A DNA stretch of 64,000 bases, taken from contig CAXUEX010000001.1 of the NCBI GenBank assembly GCA_964250215.1, positions 1 through 64,000 of the forward strand, read 5' to 3'. Shown piece after piece: positions 10,672 to 19,279 of this stretch. The notes under the pieces were generated by a model. The model was not told the origin of the DNA. It saw nothing but the letters and a program-made list of their open reading frames with translations, and searched no databases. Source of the DNA: DAIDJM01 sp964250215. Lineage in GTDB: Bacteria; Pseudomonadota; Alphaproteobacteria; Acetobacterales; Acetobacteraceae. Made by a program: the position numbers and the translations under genes. Position 1 is the first letter of the stretch. Each line of letters opens with the position of its first letter.

Positions 10672-11914
10672 CAGGGTTGCAGCGCGGCCCCGTGCCGGCG
10701 ATGGCCGCCGGGTGAAGCGGCCGGTGCGCCCGCGGCGGCGTTCGGCGAAGAAACCTGCACATGCGAACCGTCCTTCAGCCGGTCCACACCATCGACCACG
10801 ATGCGGTCGCCCGGATTTAGGCCGGAGACGATCTGCGTCTGGTCGCCGTCCACGATGCCGGTCTGCACCTTATGCACGGCCACCGTGTTGTCCTGCTGCA
10901 GAAAAAAAACGAAACTGCCAGGCTCGCCGTGCTGGATGGCGGCGGTGGGCGCCTGCACCACTTGTGGCAGGATTTTCAGCAGCAGGCGCGCATTCACGAA
11001 CTGGTTTGGGAACAATGCGTTGTCGGCATTGAGAAAGGCGGCGCGCAGCTTCACCGTGCCCGTGGTGGTATCCACCGTGTTGTCCACGGTCAGCAGCGTG
11101 CCGCTGGCGATTCGCGTGGTGTCGGTGCGGTCATAGGCGTCCACCGGCAGTTTCGCGCCGGCATCCACGGCTTGCGCAATTTCGGGGATGTTGTCCTCCG
11201 GAAGCACGAAGATCACGGAAATCGGCTGCAGCTGGGTGATCACGGCCAACCCCGTGGCGCCGGAGGTTTGCACGTAATTGCCAGGATCGACGAGGCGTAG
11301 GCCGACGCGTCCGCCGACTGGTGCCACAATGTGGCAATAGCCGAGATTGAGCCGCGCGCTGTCCACCGATGCCTGGTCCAGCCGCACCGTGCCTTCGTCC
11401 TGCTGCACCAGGAATTGCTGATCGGCGAGCTGCTGTTCGGCGATGCTGTCGCGCCGGTGCAGCATGGTGTAGCGCGCGAGATCGGAGTGGGCTTGGGCCA
11501 GCAACGCGGTATCGCGCGCGAGCGTCGCCTGGGCCTGGGCCAGCGCCACTTGATACGGGCGCGGATCGACCTGGGCGAGGAAATCACCCTGGCGCACGAT
11601 CTGGCCCTCGCGAAAGCCCACCGCCATGAGTTCGCCGCTGATCTGCGTCTGCACCGTGACGGTAGCGAGCGGTGTTACGGTGCCGAGGCCGGTGAGCACC
11701 ACGCGCATGTCGCCGCGGCCGATCTGCGCCACACCCACCGGCTGCGGCGGGGTTGCCGCCGTGCGCCGGCTGGCGGTGCCGCCGACCAGCCGCAGCAGCA
11801 GGGCCAGGAGCAGAACGGCAATAAGGCCGGCGATGGCCCATTTTCGCCAGCGCCGCGATGGCCGCTTGCGATCGGCGACCGGCGGGGCAGGGGCGACGTC
11901 AGGCGGCGCATCGG
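10671..11914 (-). CDS. RND periplasmic adaptor (membrane fusion protein), MdtA-like; start lost in assembly gap
   Basis: The visible part starts in a Pro/Asp-rich stretch after the N gap, then has a basic region and one hydrophobic anchor ([17 protein letters not shown]). It continues with the adaptor lipoyl halves ([19 protein letters not shown] and later [21 protein letters not shown]), an alpha-helical hairpin between them, and beta-barrel and membrane-proximal domains. It links the RND permeases to the outer-membrane factor. The C-terminus is Gly/Ala/Pro/His rich. The start codon is missing: no plausible ATG or GTG in this frame lies between the gap and the hydrophobic anchor, and the sequence beyond the gap does not supply a clear start, so the true start is probably inside the missing bases. 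Confidence 0.88.
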
Positions 11915-12027
11915 NNNNNNNNNNNNNNNNNNNNNNNNNNNNNNNNNNNNNNNNNNNNNNNNNNNNNNNNNNNNNNNNNNNNNNNNNNNNNNNNNNNNNN
12001 NNNNNNNNNNNNNNGGCGGCGCATCGG
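11902..12027. repeat. 13-base direct repeat flanking the assembly gap
   Basis: GGCGGCGCATCGG occurs immediately left of the N run (11902-11914) and again immediately right of it (12015-12027). Identical ends on both sides point either to two contigs that overlap by 13 bases and were joined with filler N, or to a tandem repeat that could not be assembled. Confidence 0.85.
11915..12014. other. Assembly gap of exactly 100 N
   Basis: One hundred consecutive N, the conventional filler for a gap of unknown size. It interrupts the 5' end of the MdtA-like gene. The translation across the N run is therefore arbitrary in length and in frame. Confidence 0.99.
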
Positions 12028-12140
12028 TGGCGCACCCTGCCGCAAAACGGCGTCCATGCGGGTTCCGAGTTGTGACAAAGCGTGGCGGGCGGAGATCGCG
12101 CGCGACAAGACCTGTGCCCGCCGCAGCGTGGCGTGGCGGC

Positions 12141-13442
12141 TCACCCGGTTGCGCGGCGCCGGTCGACGATCTCGGCGGCCTTGCGGCACAGCAAGAGCCA
12201 TTCCTCGAACGGGATTTGCCAATCTTTGGGGCGCACCGGGTTCAACACGCTGAGATAGCCGCGCAGCAACCCGTCTTCCGGCCGGCGCACCGACCCCGCA
12301 GGGTTCTGCGAATCTGCCTGCTCCACCCAGAGCAGGTCTATCGCACCGTATTCCTGCACCGCGCGCCAGACGCGGCGCACCAGCCCCTCGGCGATTTTCT
12401 GCGATGGCTTGAAAACGAAGATTTTTTCGCCGGCTTCCAGCTCGCCCACGAGCTTGTCGCGCAGGAAGCGCAGGCGGGCGGCGTGTTTCTTCAGATATGT
12501 GTCGGGGTCGGTGACGTCGTCACGCTGGAAGGTGTGGAAAACCTGGCCGAGCGCGTGATCGATGAGCACGTTTTCGCCGCTGGATGTGCGCGACAGGGTC
12601 ATTTTTTCGGGTTGGCCGAGTTCGGCGAATTTCGAGCCGAGGTATTTTGCCAGCGCGGCGGGCTTGGTGTTGGCCCAGCGCAATAGGCCCAGCGGCTCGG
12701 CGCCGAAGCGGCGCTGCACCAGGCCGAGCTCGCAATTCTGGCCGAGGCTTTCGAAGCGCAGCACGAGGTCGCGGGAAGCCGGATCGTCCACCCGGGCGAT
12801 TTCGGCAATTTCATGATCCTCGTCTGCCGCCGCTTCGGCCTGCAGCGGCCTGGCGTTTCCGGGCAGGCGCGCGGCGGCCTGGGCGCGCCCCTTGATGGCC
12901 AGCGCATCCTGCGGCTCGCGCGCCAGCACGCGGTCCCATCTGGCCAGCGCTTCCGGCCAATCCTGCCGCGCCACCGCGACCTGCGCGGCCTGGCGACAGA
13001 CGGCAAGATGATCGGGGAACTTGGCGGCGGTATAGGTGGCCAGGTATTCGGCTGCATCCATGTCGCGCATTTCCAGCAGACATCCGGCTTCGCCGATATA
13101 AGGGCCGGGTTGCTGCGGCCGACTGGTGCGGGCGCGGCGCCAATGTTCCAACGCGCCGGCGAGATCGCCTGCGGCCTGCGCGATGCGGGCGCGCTGCACG
13201 GTGAGCGCCGCCGAGCCGGCGCCGCGCGCGCGGGCCAGCCCGGCTTCGCAAAGGGCGGCGGCTTCCTCGAGCCGCTTCTGCTTGCGCAGGATGTCGCAGG
13301 CCTTTGCATACCCGGCCGGATCGGCCGGATGCGCGCTGCGATGATCGGCGAGCAGGGCAAGCGCGCCGGCCGGATCCTGCCGGACCAGCGCGGCCTCGGC
13401 GGCTTCCAACCGGGAGTTGTGTTCGGGCGCGCTGGCATCCAT
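12141..13442 (-). CDS. TPR protein with C-terminal SLGQNC domain (possible DUF1796-like cysteine-peptidase fold)
   Basis: A 433-residue protein. Residues 1-200 are alanine-rich helical repeats of TPR type (for example PAGALALLADH, AGDLAGALEHWRRA and DWPEALARWDRVLAREPQDA), which usually mediate protein contacts. The C-terminal half begins with FESLGQNCELGLVQRRFG (Cys at about 237) and later has a VFHTFQRDD segment. This weakly resembles the DUF1796 putative papain-like family, in which an SLGxxC motif is followed by a His; the functional assignment is uncertain. The ATG at 13442 is preferred to the one at 13487 because the first 15 residues of the longer form look non-coding. It is divergent from the inositol-phosphate synthase gene (132 bases apart). 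Confidence 0.65.
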   Translation of the reverse strand: MDASAPEHNSRLEAAEAALVRQDPAGALALLADHRSAHPADPAGYAKACDILRKQKRLEEAAALCEAGLARARGAGSAALTVQRARIAQAAGDLAGALEHWRRARTSRPQQPGPYIGEAGCLLEMRDMDAAEYLATYTAAKFPDHLAVCRQAAQVAVARQDWPEALARWDRVLAREPQDALAIKGRAQAAARLPGNARPLQAEAAADEDHEIAEIARVDDPASRDLVLRFESLGQNCELGLVQRRFGAEPLGLLRWANTKPAALAKYLGSKFAELGQPEKMTLSRTSSGENVLIDHALGQVFHTFQRDDVTDPDTYLKKHAARLRFLRDKLVGELEAGEKIFVFKPSQKIAEGLVRRVWRAVQEYGAIDLLWVEQADSQNPAGSVRRPEDGLLRGYLSVLNPVRPKDWQIPFEEWLLLCRKAAEIVDRRRATG

Positions 13443-13574
13443 GGGTGACCGCCTGCCTCGGAAAACCCGTGGTATTGCCCAGGGCATGGCCGGTTGTCGA
13501 GGTTCCCGGTGGCGTGCAACCGGCGGCTTGCGGCGGTGTTTGTTGATCCCAACCTGTTGGCATGGCGGAGCTTC

Positions 13575-14687
13575 GTGGGATCGATCAGGGTCGCCATCGC
13601 GGGCGTCGGCAATTGCGCCTCCTCATTCGTGCAGGGGCTGCATCATTACGATTCACCGCCAAGCGGCTCGGACGCGCCGGGGCTGATGCACCCCGTGCTG
13701 GGCGGCTACCGCGTGGGCGACATGCACGTGGTTGCGGCGTTTGATGTGGCGCGCGGCAAGGTGGGCGAGGATCTTTCGCAGGCGATCGCGGCGGCGCCGA
13801 ACAATACCGCGCGTTTCGCCACGGTGCCGCCGCTGCATGTTCCGGTGCGGCGCGGCCCGACGATGGATGGGCTTGGGCGCTATTTGCGAGACATGGTGGC
13901 GGAGAGCGAGGCGCCCACGGCGGATGTGGCGGCCGAGCTGCGCGCGAGCGGCGCGGAAATCCTGGTGTCCTACCTGCCGGTGGGGGCCGAGCGGGCCACG
14001 GCGTGGTATGCCGAGCAGGCGCTGGCAGCCGGCTGCGGCTTTGTAAACTGCATTCCAGTTTTCATTGCGTCTGACCCGGCATGGCAGGCGCGGTTTGAGG
14101 CCGCGGGGCTGCCGCTGGTGGGCGACGACATCAAGAGCCAGGTGGGTGCCACGATCCTGCACCGGGCGATCGTGAGCCTGTTCCGTGATCGCGGCGTGCG
14201 GGTGGATCGCACGTATCAGCTTAATTTTGGCGGCAACGCGGATTTTGCCAACATGCTGGAACGCGAGCGGCTGGAATCGAAGAAGCTTTCCAAGACGCGC
14301 GCCGTAACGAGCCAGCTTGGCACGCCGCTGCCCGGCGACTGCGTGCATGTGGGACCGAGCGATCACGTGCCGTGGCTCGCCGACCGCAAATGGGCGCATA
14401 TTCGCGTGGAGGGCACCGGCTTCGGCGACACGCCGATGAGTTGCGAGATCAAGCTGGAGGTTTGGGATTCGCCGAATTCCGCCGGTGTGGTGATCGACGC
14501 GGTGCGCTGCGTCAAACTGGCGCTGGATCGCGGCATCGGTGGCGCGCTGGCGGGCCCTTCCGCCTATTTCATGAAGAGCCCTCCGCGGCAGTATGCCGAT
14601 CCGGAAGCCTGCGCGATGACCGAGGAATTCATCCGCGGCGACACGGTAGTGGGATTCACCCGACCGCGCCGCGCTTCCCGAATTTGA
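13575..14687 (+). CDS. ino1: Inositol-3-phosphate synthase, mycobacterial/archaeal type
   Basis: Converts glucose-6-phosphate to L-myo-inositol-1(3)-phosphate using bound NAD. The 370-residue protein starts [18 protein letters not shown], the NAD-binding Rossmann loop typical of the short actinobacterial enzyme. It carries [13 protein letters not shown] (about 185-197), [22 protein letters not shown] (a motif conserved around the active site, about 217-238) and [15 protein letters not shown] near 295. Its length matches mycobacterial Ino1 rather than the roughly 530-residue eukaryotic form. The GTG at 13575 is chosen because GGCGGAG lies just upstream and the earlier in-frame ATG adds an unlikely 27-residue leader. 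It converges on the glycan operon ending at 14829 and may provide inositol phosphate for it. Confidence 0.92.
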   Translation: MGSIRVAIAGVGNCASSFVQGLHHYDSPPSGSDAPGLMHPVLGGYRVGDMHVVAAFDVARGKVGEDLSQAIAAAPNNTARFATVPPLHVPVRRGPTMDGLGRYLRDMVAESEAPTADVAAELRASGAEILVSYLPVGAERATAWYAEQALAAGCGFVNCIPVFIASDPAWQARFEAAGLPLVGDDIKSQVGATILHRAIVSLFRDRGVRVDRTYQLNFGGNADFANMLERERLESKKLSKTRAVTSQLGTPLPGDCVHVGPSDHVPWLADRKWAHIRVEGTGFGDTPMSCEIKLEVWDSPNSAGVVIDAVRCVKLALDRGIGGALAGPSAYFMKSPPRQYADPEACAMTEEFIRGDTVVGFTRPRRASRI

Positions 14688-14805
14688 AGAACCGGCGGTT
14701 CTCGCGTCCCGCGAATTTGTTCTTATAAAACAACTGAAATGGCCAGCTTTCGCAGGCTTCCGGGAAGCTGTCCCATTCAAGCGCCGCGAGCTCGTTTGCT
14801 CCCAC
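14656..14805 (-). CDS. Possible 49-residue peptide at the end of the glycan operon (doubtful)
   Basis: An open frame from GTG 14805 to a TGA ending at 14656 fills the space between the operon's last methyltransferase gene (stop at 14829) and the convergent inositol-phosphate synthase gene, overlapping the latter by 32 bases. The peptide is rich in Trp, Phe, Lys and Arg (for example [20 protein letters not shown]), and most third codon positions are G or C, as in real genes here. There is no clear ribosome site and no recognised family. It may be a remnant C-terminus or chance. Confidence 0.2.
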   Translation of the reverse strand: MGANELAALEWDSFPEACESWPFQLFYKNKFAGRENRRFFKFGKRGAVG

Positions 14806-14828
14806 GTGGTTGCAGGAAGGTTGGTTCG

Positions 14829-15617
14829 TCAGAGGCGCAGGCCGACGAAGGCGGCGGCATCCCAGGATTGGAAAGGGGTTTCTCCGCATACCCGCAGCGC
14901 CAGGCCGTGCCGAGTGCTCCAGTGCCGGAAATCCCGGCAATCCTGCGCCGGATCACCGCGGTAGCTGAAATTCAGCACCGCCAGGGCGCCCCCTGGCCGC
15001 AGCACGCGCGCGGCTTCGGCGATATGGCGGTCTGCGAGTTCGGGGCTGGTGAGAAAAAAATACGGGAAGCAATCCACGGCTAGCACGAGATCGACGGATT
15101 GTTCGCGGAAACAGGCGAGATCAAAACCGGTGTGGCGTATGAAGGCGCCCTGCGGCAGGCGTTTGCGGGCTGCGCGCAACATGCCGGCCGAAATGTCGGC
15201 GCCTGCCACGAACGCGGCTTGGTCGCGCAGCGCTGCCGTCATGCGACCGATGCCGCAACCCAGATCGAGCACGGTGAATGCCGGTCGCACGAATTGTCGC
15301 TGGCGCAACCACACGGCAATTTCGGCGCTGGCGGCAGCGAGGCTCACGGGATCGCCTAGGCTGTAGAGCGCGACGCCGGCTTCGGCCGAGACCGCGGCGG
15401 CGCGATCGAACGCGGCGGCGAAATCGGCGGGCGTGGCACAGGCCACATGATCGATGCGGGCGGCATCGAGCATGGCGCGAAGGCGTGGCAGTTGCGGCGC
15501 GTGGCGGAGGAGAGCGGCGCGCATTTCCGGATCCGGATCATCGGCGAGTGAAGCGGCAATGGCTTGTGGCGTTTTTCCGGCAAGCAGCATCTGCGCCAAG
15601 CGGAGTTCCGGTTTCAT
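14829..15617 (-). CDS. Class I SAM-dependent methyltransferase (last confident gene of glycan operon)
   Basis: A 262-residue protein with an N-terminal helical region (1-95) and a Rossmann methyltransferase domain: motif I VLDLGCGIGRM (about 135-145), an acidic GADIS strand end, LVLAVDCFPYFF and the post-motif VLRPGGALAVLNFSY. The type-11 methyltransferase pattern does not indicate the acceptor; a sugar or lipid-linked glycan is plausible from context. The ATG at 15617 overlaps the stop of the preceding acyltransferase gene by four bases, so the longer frame starting at 15644 is unlikely. It is the seventh gene of a chain of overlapping minus-strand genes beginning at 21121. Confidence 0.8.
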   Translation of the reverse strand: MKPELRLAQMLLAGKTPQAIAASLADDPDPEMRAALLRHAPQLPRLRAMLDAARIDHVACATPADFAAAFDRAAAVSAEAGVALYSLGDPVSLAAASAEIAVWLRQRQFVRPAFTVLDLGCGIGRMTAALRDQAAFVAGADISAGMLRAARKRLPQGAFIRHTGFDLACFREQSVDLVLAVDCFPYFFLTSPELADRHIAEAARVLRPGGALAVLNFSYRGDPAQDCRDFRHWSTRHGLALRVCGETPFQSWDAAAFVGLRL

Positions 15618-16579
15618 GCGATGCGGCGGAAGCTCGCGCCGCAATTGTGACGGTCGGTTGCGCCCCAGGCATATTTATAGGCTTCGCCGCCGCGCAGAAA
15701 GTGCGCTTCGCTGCGGCCCTCGGCGGCGGCTTCGGCAAGCAGATGCGATAGCAGAATGGTTCCGGGGCTTTCGAAACGCGCCTCGGCCGCGAAGCCGCTG
15801 AGATACAGATAGACGCGCGTTTCTCCGAGCAGGGCGTGGATGGCGGCGGCTTCGCGCTGCCGCAGTTCGAGAATTGCCAGACGCAAATGGCCGGCGTGCA
15901 GCAGCCCGGGCGCGGCGTGCCGGTGGAATTGCTGCACCTTGGCGTCCGCGAGCACGCCGGTTTCGCCGCTGCAGTGCCAGCGTTCGGTGTGCAATCGGAT
16001 CAGGACTCGCACATCGCTGGCGAGCGTATCCATCGTGCCGAGGCGGATGTGGAAGCCGCCGGCGCGTGCGGCGCGGTTGCGCGCCTGGCGGATGTCACGG
16101 TTCATGCCGGCGGGAATGGCGGGCGCCGGGTTCAGGCGCAGCACGGGGCAGGGCGGTCCGGGCCAGATTTCCCGGCGCCAGCCAGCAGGCGCGGTAGCGG
16201 CAAGCAGCGCGGCTTCAGGCGGCAGTTCCGGCAGATCGCATTGTGGCACCGGGCAGGCCTGCAGCGCCCCATGCAGCAGATGGCTCGCGGCATCTTCCGG
16301 CGCGCTGGGGGCGATCAGCGCGTCGAAATAGTCGCTGATGCCGACGCCCATTGGCAGCAGCTTGTTTTTTAAGCAATACAAAGGCAGCAGGCCGCGCAGT
16401 TCTTCGCCCGAACACAGCAGGGCAACGACCGGCGCGCCGGTGCCGAAGGCGGCCCACCAGGGGCGCAGCCAGGATGGAGCAAGAAAGGGCAGTGCTTCGG
16501 GAACGCGGCGCCAGAGGTCTTCCCATTGGGGCCAGAGTGCGGCGAGCGCTGCATCGCTCGTGATCAGGTTCAGCCGCAT
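15614..16579 (-). CDS. GNAT/BioF2-like acyltransferase
   Basis: A 321-residue protein resembling the acetyltransferases grouped as BioF2-like or CelD-like, which often act in exopolysaccharide clusters. Visible features are the N-terminal WEDLWRRVP..PFLAPSWLRPWW segment (about 19-48), a middle RNRAARAGGFHIRLG region and the C-terminal GNAT core with LYLSGFAAEARFESPGTILL and FLRGGEAYKYAWGA. In the family this fold transfers acyl groups from acyl-CoA. Start ATG 16579 overlaps the upstream glycosyltransferase by ten bases; the much longer open frame reaching 17455 is only a shadow of that gene. The likely role is acylation of a sugar residue made by the operon. Confidence 0.75.
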   Translation of the reverse strand: MRLNLITSDAALAALWPQWEDLWRRVPEALPFLAPSWLRPWWAAFGTGAPVVALLCSGEELRGLLPLYCLKNKLLPMGVGISDYFDALIAPSAPEDAASHLLHGALQACPVPQCDLPELPPEAALLAATAPAGWRREIWPGPPCPVLRLNPAPAIPAGMNRDIRQARNRAARAGGFHIRLGTMDTLASDVRVLIRLHTERWHCSGETGVLADAKVQQFHRHAAPGLLHAGHLRLAILELRQREAAAIHALLGETRVYLYLSGFAAEARFESPGTILLSHLLAEAAAEGRSEAHFLRGGEAYKYAWGATDRHNCGASFRRIA

Positions 16580-17595
16580 GGCAGCAGACGACGATACAGT
16601 TGCAGATAAGCATCGGTCATCCGGCCGGCCGAAAACCGGCTGCGCGCCGCATCGCGGCAGGTAGCGGGATCGATGCCGCCGCAGGCCACGATGGCTTCCG
16701 CCATTTCGATGACGTTCCGCGCCAGAAAGCCGGTGCGGCCGTGCTCGATGATTTCCGGCAGCGCGCCACGGGCAAATGCGACAACGGGGGTGCCGCAGGC
16801 CAGCGCCTCCATTGCGACTAGGGAACTCGTCTCCGGTGCCAAGCATGGCACCAGCAGGCATCTGGCGGAGGCGAGCCAGCGGCGCTTTCGAGAGAAGCCG
16901 AGTGCGCCGAGAAAGCGTCGGCGCGCATCGAGACGCGGCTGCACCTCGTTGGCAAAATAGGCTTCGTGTTCGGGATACGGAAACACCGTGCCACCCAGCA
17001 GTAGCGGAACATCGGCCATGTGCGCCGCCTGCAACGCCAGATGCTGGCCTTTTTCCGGGCAGATGCGGCCGAGCATCAGGGCGTGGCCGCGCCTGGCGTG
17101 CCGTGGCGATGCGAGCGCGTTCACATCCACTCCATTGGCGATCGGCGGTAGCAGGTTCGGCGTTGCCGGGCAGCGCGTATGTTGCGATAAAGAAACACAG
17201 TGCAACCAGGTGCTCGGGCGCGGAGAAGCAAATATCTCGGGTGCATACCATTCTGGCGGCAAATGTAGCGTGGTGAGCACGGGTTTGCCGCTGGCTGGCA
17301 GATACGCGGGAAAATCGAGGCCGTGAAGATGCACAAGATCGGCCTGGTCTAGATTTGCCGTAATCGCGCGTGCGGTTTCTTGTTGCGCGACCTTTCGGGC
17401 TTCGGGGTGGGTTCCGGCAACCACCGGGATTGGTCGCAGTTCGCCGGCCACGCATGAATCGGCCCGGGCCACGACGATGGAGCGGTGGCCCGTGCGCACC
17501 AGTGCGAGATCGATGGCGGCGAGGATCTGCTCGGCGCCACCCACCGCATCCCGGCTTACGGGTGCGAGCGGGTAGGCGACCGAAAGGATGTTCAC
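16570..17595 (-). CDS. Glycosyltransferase family 4 (GT-B)
   Basis: A 341-residue retaining GT-B enzyme. The N-terminal half has YPLAPVSRDAVGGAEQIL (glycine loop, about 7-24) and HLHGLDFPAYLPASGKPVL. The C-terminal nucleotide-sugar half has ANGVDVNAL, LMLGRICPEKGQHLALQAA and the GT4 signature around SSLVAMEALACGTPVVAFARGALPEII, where the conserved Glu contacts the donor. The GTG at 17595 overlaps the stop of the GH-like gene as GTGA; the longer frame extending to 17910 lies within that gene. It presumably adds a sugar from a nucleotide donor at the cytoplasmic face of the membrane; donor and acceptor are unknown. Confidence 0.88.
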   Translation of the reverse strand: MNILSVAYPLAPVSRDAVGGAEQILAAIDLALVRTGHRSIVVARADSCVAGELRPIPVVAGTHPEARKVAQQETARAITANLDQADLVHLHGLDFPAYLPASGKPVLTTLHLPPEWYAPEIFASPRPSTWLHCVSLSQHTRCPATPNLLPPIANGVDVNALASPRHARRGHALMLGRICPEKGQHLALQAAHMADVPLLLGGTVFPYPEHEAYFANEVQPRLDARRRFLGALGFSRKRRWLASARCLLVPCLAPETSSLVAMEALACGTPVVAFARGALPEIIEHGRTGFLARNVIEMAEAIVACGGIDPATCRDAARSRFSAGRMTDAYLQLYRRLLPCG

Positions 17596-18512
17596 GGCAC
17601 AGCGGCCAACTCCGCCGGCGCGATGGCGCCTGCGTAGCGCCGCACCATGACGGCGCAGAAATCGGCGAAGGCCTCCGGCTCGCGCGGCGGGGACGTGTGG
17701 TGCGGCAAAATCCCGTCTTCTTCCGGCGTGAAGCAGAAGGTCACGGTGACGCGAAATTGTTCCAGAGCGGCGATCATGCAGTCGAACCAGGCGAGTGCGC
17801 CAGGACGCTTGAAATCGGCCCAGCTCAGACCGGTGCGCAGGTAGATAACGCCGAGCTCGCGCATGCATCGCACCGCATCTTCCAGGCGATGGTCCTGGAA
17901 GTGGAACCATTGGCAGATGCCGAGTTCTGGCGTGAATTCATGGAAAATGCGGGCGGCGCGTTTCGGGCGGCCGTGTTCGTTATATAAACCCATGTGGAAG
18001 TGCCGGTAATAGGCAGAGCCTTCCGCTTCGCGGTGCCGGGTGGTGGCGGGCCAGGCGGATGGCAGATCAAACAGGCTGTACCAGTGGAGCCGAGGTGCTT
18101 GGCCGTGCAGCAGTTCGAAGCTGCGGCGCAGACCCCATTCCTGCACTTCCTCGGCGCCGAAACTGGAGATGCCCAGTTCGGAAACCCAGACGGGCAGGTC
18201 CGTGGCGGCAGCGATGGTTTGCAGCTTGGCTGGCCATTCGTCGATCAACCAATGATTCCAGTCGAGCGGGAAGCCGTGCACGGCCACCGCATCCACTTCG
18301 TCGAGGCCGCCCTGCGCCGCGAGCCCATGCAGGAAACCCGGATCGATCGGCGACATGCCGCCCATGACGCGCTTAAGGCCGGGGGCTTCCGTGCCGATCG
18401 CGGCGCCGGCCAGTTTTGCGAGACGCGCGAAATGCTTCCAGCCCGGATCGGCTTCCAAATCCCAATGCGATTTGTTGTTCGGCTCGTTCCAGATCATTGC
18501 CGCTTCGATCAT
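17592..18512 (-). CDS. Clan GH-A-like glycosidase protein with apparently permuted barrel order
   Basis: A 306-residue protein with two GH-A catalytic-type motifs. WNEPNN (about 8-13) resembles the acid/base strand 4 motif and WVSELGISSF (about 108-117) the nucleophile strand 7 motif. These precede a segment, LGVIYLRTGLSWADFKRPG to FCFTPEEDGILPHHTSPP (about 220-275), that looks like barrel strands 1 and 2 and normally comes first. The reading frame is intact and joined to both neighbours by four-base overlaps, so this order is not an assembly artefact. No signal peptide is visible, suggesting cytoplasmic action. It might be a glycosidase, a transglycosidase or a non-catalytic sugar-binding protein. 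I recall similar proteins being annotated beta-xylosidase, but no activity is implied here. Confidence 0.65.
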   Translation of the reverse strand: MIEAAMIWNEPNNKSHWDLEADPGWKHFARLAKLAGAAIGTEAPGLKRVMGGMSPIDPGFLHGLAAQGGLDEVDAVAVHGFPLDWNHWLIDEWPAKLQTIAAATDLPVWVSELGISSFGAEEVQEWGLRRSFELLHGQAPRLHWYSLFDLPSAWPATTRHREAEGSAYYRHFHMGLYNEHGRPKRAARIFHEFTPELGICQWFHFQDHRLEDAVRCMRELGVIYLRTGLSWADFKRPGALAWFDCMIAALEQFRVTVTFCFTPEEDGILPHHTSPPREPEAFADFCAVMVRRYAGAIAPAELAAVP

Positions 18513-19279
18513 GCCGGCTTCTTTCCTTGGGCTGGATAAACCGGGCCATACTCGGGATCGGTCCGGCTTGCGCGACGGCAGAGATAGGTTTCCTCCTCTG
18601 GCCGAGATAGAATATCAAAGCCGGCGCTGCGCAGCATAGCTTGCGTGCATGCGCGGTTCGGCAACCACCAGTTCGTCGGGTCGTGCGAATAGCTGCGCTC
18701 GATGAAGTGCATTCGGGGAAAGCCTGAGTCTTCGAAAATCGTGGTTTCCGTGAACGGATAATCGGGCGCGAGCGCAGTCACTTCAGTGTGGCCGCGCTGC
18801 AGGGTTTGGAACACCAGAAGATCACGTGCGACGTGTTCGTGTACCAAATCCAGCGCCAGCAAGGGGTGGCGGAGATGATAAAACACGCCGATAAAAAAAA
18901 CGATATCGAAAGTTTCCCCCAGAGCGGCGACATCATAGACAGAAAGCCGGCGAAATTCGATGGAGAGCCCTTCCACTTGCGCTGCGAAGCGCGCCTGAGC
19001 GAGGTAATCTTCATCGTGGTCGATCGCCACCACGCGATCGGCGCCGCGGCGCTTCATCTCCAGGCTGAAGAAGCCGCCATTGCACCCGATATCCAATACG
19101 GTGCGGCCGCGCAAATCGGCCGGCAACGCACCGGCGTAACGAGAGAATTTGACCGCAGGGTAATTGCCCAGAAAATGCTCGGGTGCCGTCCACACGCCGC
19201 CCAGGCACATGTTGTGAAACCACGGGCCCAGCGCGCGGATGCGGTTGCGCAGTTCGTCAGGCGGTAGCTCGGCGTCCAT
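18509..19279 (-). CDS. TIGR04290-type SAM-dependent methyltransferase
   Basis: A 256-residue methyltransferase whose N-terminal RNRIRALGPWFHNM (about 10-23) and EHFLGNYPAVKF segments match the family NCBI calls TIGR04290, usually found beside glycosyltransferase genes. The SAM site is TVLDIGCNGGFFSLEM (about 65-80) with VVAIDHDEDY as the acidic strand, and FYHLRHPLLALDLV completes the core. The ATG at 19279 is preferred to 19414 because the extra 45 residues overlap the nucleotidyltransferase gene and look non-coding. It overlaps the upstream gene by 23 bases and the downstream GH-like gene by four. The acceptor is unknown; a sugar intermediate is inferred from the operon. Confidence 0.85.
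   Translation of the reverse strand: MDAELPPDELRNRIRALGPWFHNMCLGGVWTAPEHFLGNYPAVKFSRYAGALPADLRGRTVLDIGCNGGFFSLEMKRRGADRVVAIDHDEDYLAQARFAAQVEGLSIEFRRLSVYDVAALGETFDIVFFIGVFYHLRHPLLALDLVHEHVARDLLVFQTLQRGHTEVTALAPDYPFTETTIFEDSGFPRMHFIERSYSHDPTNWWLPNRACTQAMLRSAGFDILSRPEEETYLCRRASRTDPEYGPVYPAQGKKPA

Noticed and set aside
12015..12140. Continuation of the MdtA-like gene through the N gap to a GTG at 12035
   Set aside because: The frame across 100 N is arbitrary, and merging the repeated ends gives a stop codon in that frame.
16580..17455. Long N-terminal extension of the BioF2-like acyltransferase frame
   Set aside because: It overlaps the glycosyltransferase almost fully and reads as Arg-rich noise; the ATG at 16579 fits a ten-base overlap.
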